Positions 61,405 to 64,000 of a DNA stretch of 64,000 nt are shown here, piece by piece. The stretch comes from Prosthecomicrobium pneumaticum. GTDB taxonomy: Bacteria > Pseudomonadota > Alphaproteobacteria > Rhizobiales > Kaistiaceae. How positions within the stretch are numbered: the first letter of the stretch is position 1; each line of letters starts with the position of its first letter. The stretch spans positions 62,001 through 126,000 of the forward strand of contig NZ_JACHOO010000001.1 in NCBI RefSeq assembly GCF_014199915.1, written 5' to 3'. The notes under the pieces are model-generated. The model did no database searches and was not told the origin of the DNA. It was given only the letters and a program-made list of their open reading frames with translations. The position numbers and the translations under genes are program-made.

Positions 61405-63078
61405 ATGACCCGTCCGGACACGCTGAAGATCGCCCTCGCCCAGTTGAACCCGGTGGTCGGCGACGTGACCGGGAATCTCGAACGGGCGCGAAGGGCACGG
61501 ATCGCCGCCGCCCGTCTCGGCGCGGATGCCGTGATGTTCTCCGAGCTCTTTCTCTCCGCCTATCCGCCCGAAGATCTCGTGCTGCGGCCGGCCTTTCAGG
61601 CGGCCTGCCGCCAGGCGGTCGAGTTGCTCGCCGCCGAGACGGCGGATGGCGGGCCGGCCGTGCTGATCGGCACGCCCTGGCTCGAGGAGGGAAGGCTCTA
61701 CAACGCCTTCCTGCTGCTCGATGGCGGCCGGATTGTCGCGGTCCGACACAAGGTCGATCTGCCGAACTATGGCGTGTTCGACGAGAAGCGGCTGTTCGTG
61801 GCGGGCGCGGAGCCCGGGCCGGTGACGCTGCGCGGCGTGCGCGTCGGCCTACCGATCTGCGAGGATATCTGGGGTCCCGATGTCGTCGAGACGCTCGCCG
61901 AGACGGGCGCCGAAGTGCTCCTCGTCCCGAACGGCTCGCCATACTCGCAGGCGAAGGACGATCTTCGCCTCAACATCGCGGTCGCCCGGGTGGCCGAGAG
62001 CGGCCTGCCGCTCGTCTATCTGAACCAGCTCGGCGGCCAGGACGAGCTCGTCTTTGACGGTGGTTCCTTCGGCCTCCAGGCGGATTGCGCGCTCGCTTTC
62101 CAGATGCCGCAGTTCGAGGAACAGGTCGCTCTCGTCGAGCTGCGCCGCGAGGAGGAGGGCTGGCGGATCGCGTCCGGTCCGCTCGCTGCATGCCCCGAGG
62201 ACGACGAGGCGCATTGGCGTGCCTGCGTGCTCGGCCTGTCCGACTATGTCGGCAAGAACGGCTTTCCGACCGTCGTGCTCGGCCTCTCGGGCGGCATCGA
62301 TTCCGCTCTCGTCGCGGCGCTCGCCGTGGATGCGCTGGGGGCCGACCGTGTCCACGCGGTGATGCTGCCCTATCGCTACACGTCGTCGGAGAGCCTCGCC
62401 GCGGCCGCCGCCTGCGCGGCGACGCTCGGCCTGCGCTACGACGTGCTGCCGATCGCCGAGCCCGTCGAGGCGCTCAATCGCGCGCTCGCGCCGCTGTTCG
62501 CCGACCGGGCCGAGGACGTCACCGAAGAAAACCTTCAGTCGCGCGTGCGCGGCACGATGCTGATGGCGGTGTCGAACAAGTTCGGCGCTCTGCTCCTCAC
62601 AACCGGCAACAAGTCCGAGATGTCGGTCGGCTATGCGACTCTCTATGGCGACATGAACGGCGGGTTCAATCCGATCAAGGACCTCTACAAGACCGACGTC
62701 TATCGCCTCGCGGCCTGGCGGAACGTCCATCGGCCGGCGGGCATGCTCGGGCCGGAGGGCGTCGTCATCCCGCCCGAGATCATCGCCCGCGCGCCGTCGG
62801 CCGAACTGCGCGAGAACCAGACCGACCAGGATGCGCTGCCGCCCTATGAGGTGCTCGACGACATTCTGCGCTGCCTCGTCGAAGGCGAGATGCGGGTGCA
62901 GGACGTCGTCGCCCGCGGCCACGATCCCGCGACGGTGGCGCGCGTCGAGCATCTCCTGGCGGGCGCGGAATACAAGCGCCGGCAGGCGGCGCCGGGTATC
63001 AAGATCAGTGACCGCAATTTCGGCCGCGACCGGCGCTATCCGATCACCAACCGTTTCCGCGATCGTCCCATCGCCTGA
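61405..63078 (+). CDS. nadE: Glutamine-dependent NAD+ synthetase
   Basis: Last step of NAD biosynthesis. The 557-residue protein fuses a nitrilase-type glutaminase domain with a synthetase domain. The glutaminase triad is Glu47 (FSELFLSAYPP), Lys116 (RHKVDLPNYG) and Cys152 (GLPICEDIWGP). The synthetase has the PP-loop LGLSGGIDSALVAALA and TTGNKSEMSVGYATLYGDMN. The start at 61405 is preceded by GAGGATCGAGG. A terminator lies 28 bases after the stop. Confidence 0.96.
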   Translation: MTRPDTLKIALAQLNPVVGDVTGNLERARRARIAAARLGADAVMFSELFLSAYPPEDLVLRPAFQAACRQAVELLAAETADGGPAVLIGTPWLEEGRLYNAFLLLDGGRIVAVRHKVDLPNYGVFDEKRLFVAGAEPGPVTLRGVRVGLPICEDIWGPDVVETLAETGAEVLLVPNGSPYSQAKDDLRLNIAVARVAESGLPLVYLNQLGGQDELVFDGGSFGLQADCALAFQMPQFEEQVALVELRREEEGWRIASGPLAACPEDDEAHWRACVLGLSDYVGKNGFPTVVLGLSGGIDSALVAALAVDALGADRVHAVMLPYRYTSSESLAAAAACAATLGLRYDVLPIAEPVEALNRALAPLFADRAEDVTEENLQSRVRGTMLMAVSNKFGALLLTTGNKSEMSVGYATLYGDMNGGFNPIKDLYKTDVYRLAAWRNVHRPAGMLGPEGVVIPPEIIARAPSAELRENQTDQDALPPYEVLDDILRCLVEGEMRVQDVVARGHDPATVARVEHLLAGAEYKRRQAAPGIKISDRNFGRDRRYPITNRFRDRPIA

Positions 63079-63106
63079 GCGCGGTCATCTGAACGATCGA
63101 AAAGGA

Positions 63107-63130
63107 AAAGGCGGCCCTCCGGCCGCCTTT
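63107..63130. terminator. Bidirectional terminator between nadE and the transpeptidase gene
   Basis: AAAGGCGGCC (63107-63116) pairs with GGCCGCCTTT (63121-63130) around CTCC. T-rich sequence follows on the plus strand and A-rich sequence (AAAAGGAAAAG) precedes, so it can end both convergent genes. Confidence 0.85.
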
Positions 63131-63156
63131 CCTATCCCACGTCCCGTGTGGCGCGA

Positions 63157-63957
63157 TCAGCCGTGCACGTCGGCCGGAGGAACCGGCGCCGTGGCCGTGT
63201 TGGCACGGCCGTCATCGGCCGGCGCTCCGGAATTCCCGTAAACCGCCTGCGGGTCCGGCTGGACATTGCCGATCACGGTCACCTTCGTGCCGAGCGGCAC
63301 GCGGCCGTAGAGATCGATGATGTCGTGGTTGAGCAGGCGGATGCAGCCGGAAGACAACGACTTGCCGATCGACCACGGCTGATTGGTGCCGTGCAGGCGG
63401 TAGAGCGTGTCCTTCTTGCCCTGGAAGAGGTAGAGCGCGCGCGCGCCGAGCGGGTTGCGCGGGCCGCCGGGCATGCCGTCGGGCCACTTCGCCGCTTCGG
63501 GGTCGCGCGCCTGCATCTCTTTCGGCGGATGCCAGCGCGGCCACTCGCGTTTCGCCTGGATCGCCGCGTCGCCCGACCAGGCGAAGCCATCGCGGCCGAC
63601 GCCGACGCCGTAGCGGATCGCCTGGCCTCCCTCGAGGATCAGATAAAGGTAGTGTGCCGGGGGATCGACGACGATCGTGCCGGGCTCGTTCGGAATATCG
63701 AACGGCACCGAGACGACGCGTCGGTAAAATTTCGGGTCGATCCGGGTGAGATCGATCGCCGCGATCGGGAACGGCTCGGTGTCGATCGGGCCGTACATGC
63801 TCGCATATTCGGAATCGACGATCGGCCCCGGCGCTGCCGCCATCGGCCGCCGGGTGGCGGTCGACTGGCAGGCCGCCAGAACGAAGGGGATGCCGATCAC
63901 GAAACTGCGGCGGCTCAGGCCGCCGGTCTTCCTGGAAGTTGGCTTCGTCTCGCTCAA
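63157..63957 (-). CDS. L,D-transpeptidase (ErfK/YbiS family)
   Basis: Envelope enzyme that makes 3-3 peptidoglycan cross-links or attaches proteins to peptidoglycan. The 266-residue protein has a twin-arginine-like, lipoprotein-like signal (SRRSFVIGIPFVLAACQ, Cys30). The YkuD domain spans about residues 93-232 with the active-site block around His189 and Cys205 (RLHGTNQPWSIGKSLSSGCI, then RLLNHD). PGGPRNPLGARALYL is also typical. It is convergent with nadE. Confidence 0.93.
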   Translation of the reverse strand: MSETKPTSRKTGGLSRRSFVIGIPFVLAACQSTATRRPMAAAPGPIVDSEYASMYGPIDTEPFPIAAIDLTRIDPKFYRRVVSVPFDIPNEPGTIVVDPPAHYLYLILEGGQAIRYGVGVGRDGFAWSGDAAIQAKREWPRWHPPKEMQARDPEAAKWPDGMPGGPRNPLGARALYLFQGKKDTLYRLHGTNQPWSIGKSLSSGCIRLLNHDIIDLYGRVPLGTKVTVIGNVQPDPQAVYGNSGAPADDGRANTATAPVPPADVHG

Positions 63958-64000
63958 AGCCGGCCCTTTCGCCCTAGTCCCAACGATGCGGTTGTCAACC

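Noticed and set aside
1-64000. tRNA, rRNA, insertion sequences or CRISPR arrays
   Set aside because: None was recognised in reading either strand; no transposase, integrase or cas-like protein is encoded.

Overview
The window is high-GC, densely coding DNA from an alphaproteobacterium, most likely a member of the Hyphomicrobiales (Rhizobiales). The evidence is the rhizobial flagellar layout (motE between flgI and flgH, flaF-flbT-flgD, DUF1217 beside flgF, one unbroken flagellin), the clpS-clpA and gph/rpiA/DUF2059/gor neighbourhoods, an EipB (DUF1849) protein, an Atu4866-type protein and a class II DAHP synthase. No tRNA, rRNA, transposon or CRISPR array was seen.

Positions 1-29.5 kb hold a flagellar regulon in two divergent blocks meeting near 16.5 kb. 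Leftward (minus strand): motA, fliM, a small membrane protein, fliN, fliG, flhB, an unknown gene, flgB, flgC, fliE, flgG, flgA, flgI, motE, flgH, fliL, fliP, then a flagellin, then fliF, a fliH-like gene and a motB cut by the window edge. Rightward (plus strand): DUF1217, flgF, fliI, flgE, flgK, flgL, flaF, flbT, flgD, fliQ, flhA, fliR, then fliJ-, flgJ- and flgN-like genes and a FliL-like membrane protein. Together they cover the stator, C ring, MS ring, export gate, rod, hook and filament. fliK, motC and the visNR/rem regulators are not in view. Between the flagellin and fliF lies a 640-base non-coding stretch packed with inverted repeats and bounded by two terminators with the same stem; it is the best candidate here for an undescribed RNA element.

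Positions 29.5-36.8 kb hold a chemotaxis operon (mcp, cheA, cheW, cheY, cheB, cheR) joined largely by 4-base ATGA overlaps. Its CheA is a hybrid with two CheW-like domains and a receiver lacking the phospho-acceptor aspartate.

Positions 36.8-64 kb are housekeeping and envelope genes: an Atu4866-like protein, clpS-clpA, a tandem pair of isochorismatase-like hydrolases (the first without its catalytic cysteine), a HIT protein overlapping an LTA-synthase-type sulfatase, a DUF482 acyltransferase, an EipB-like protein, a zinc/cadmium P-type ATPase with a divergent MerR regulator, GDPD and Rid proteins, EipB itself, an adenosine-type deaminase with a HAD phosphatase, a frameshifted glycosyltransferase, rpiA, a DUF2059 protein, glutathione reductase, class II DAHP synthase, a CPA2 antiporter, a small Xre regulator, NAD synthetase and an L,D-transpeptidase. 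Several intrinsic terminators and one MerR-type operator can be placed by eye.
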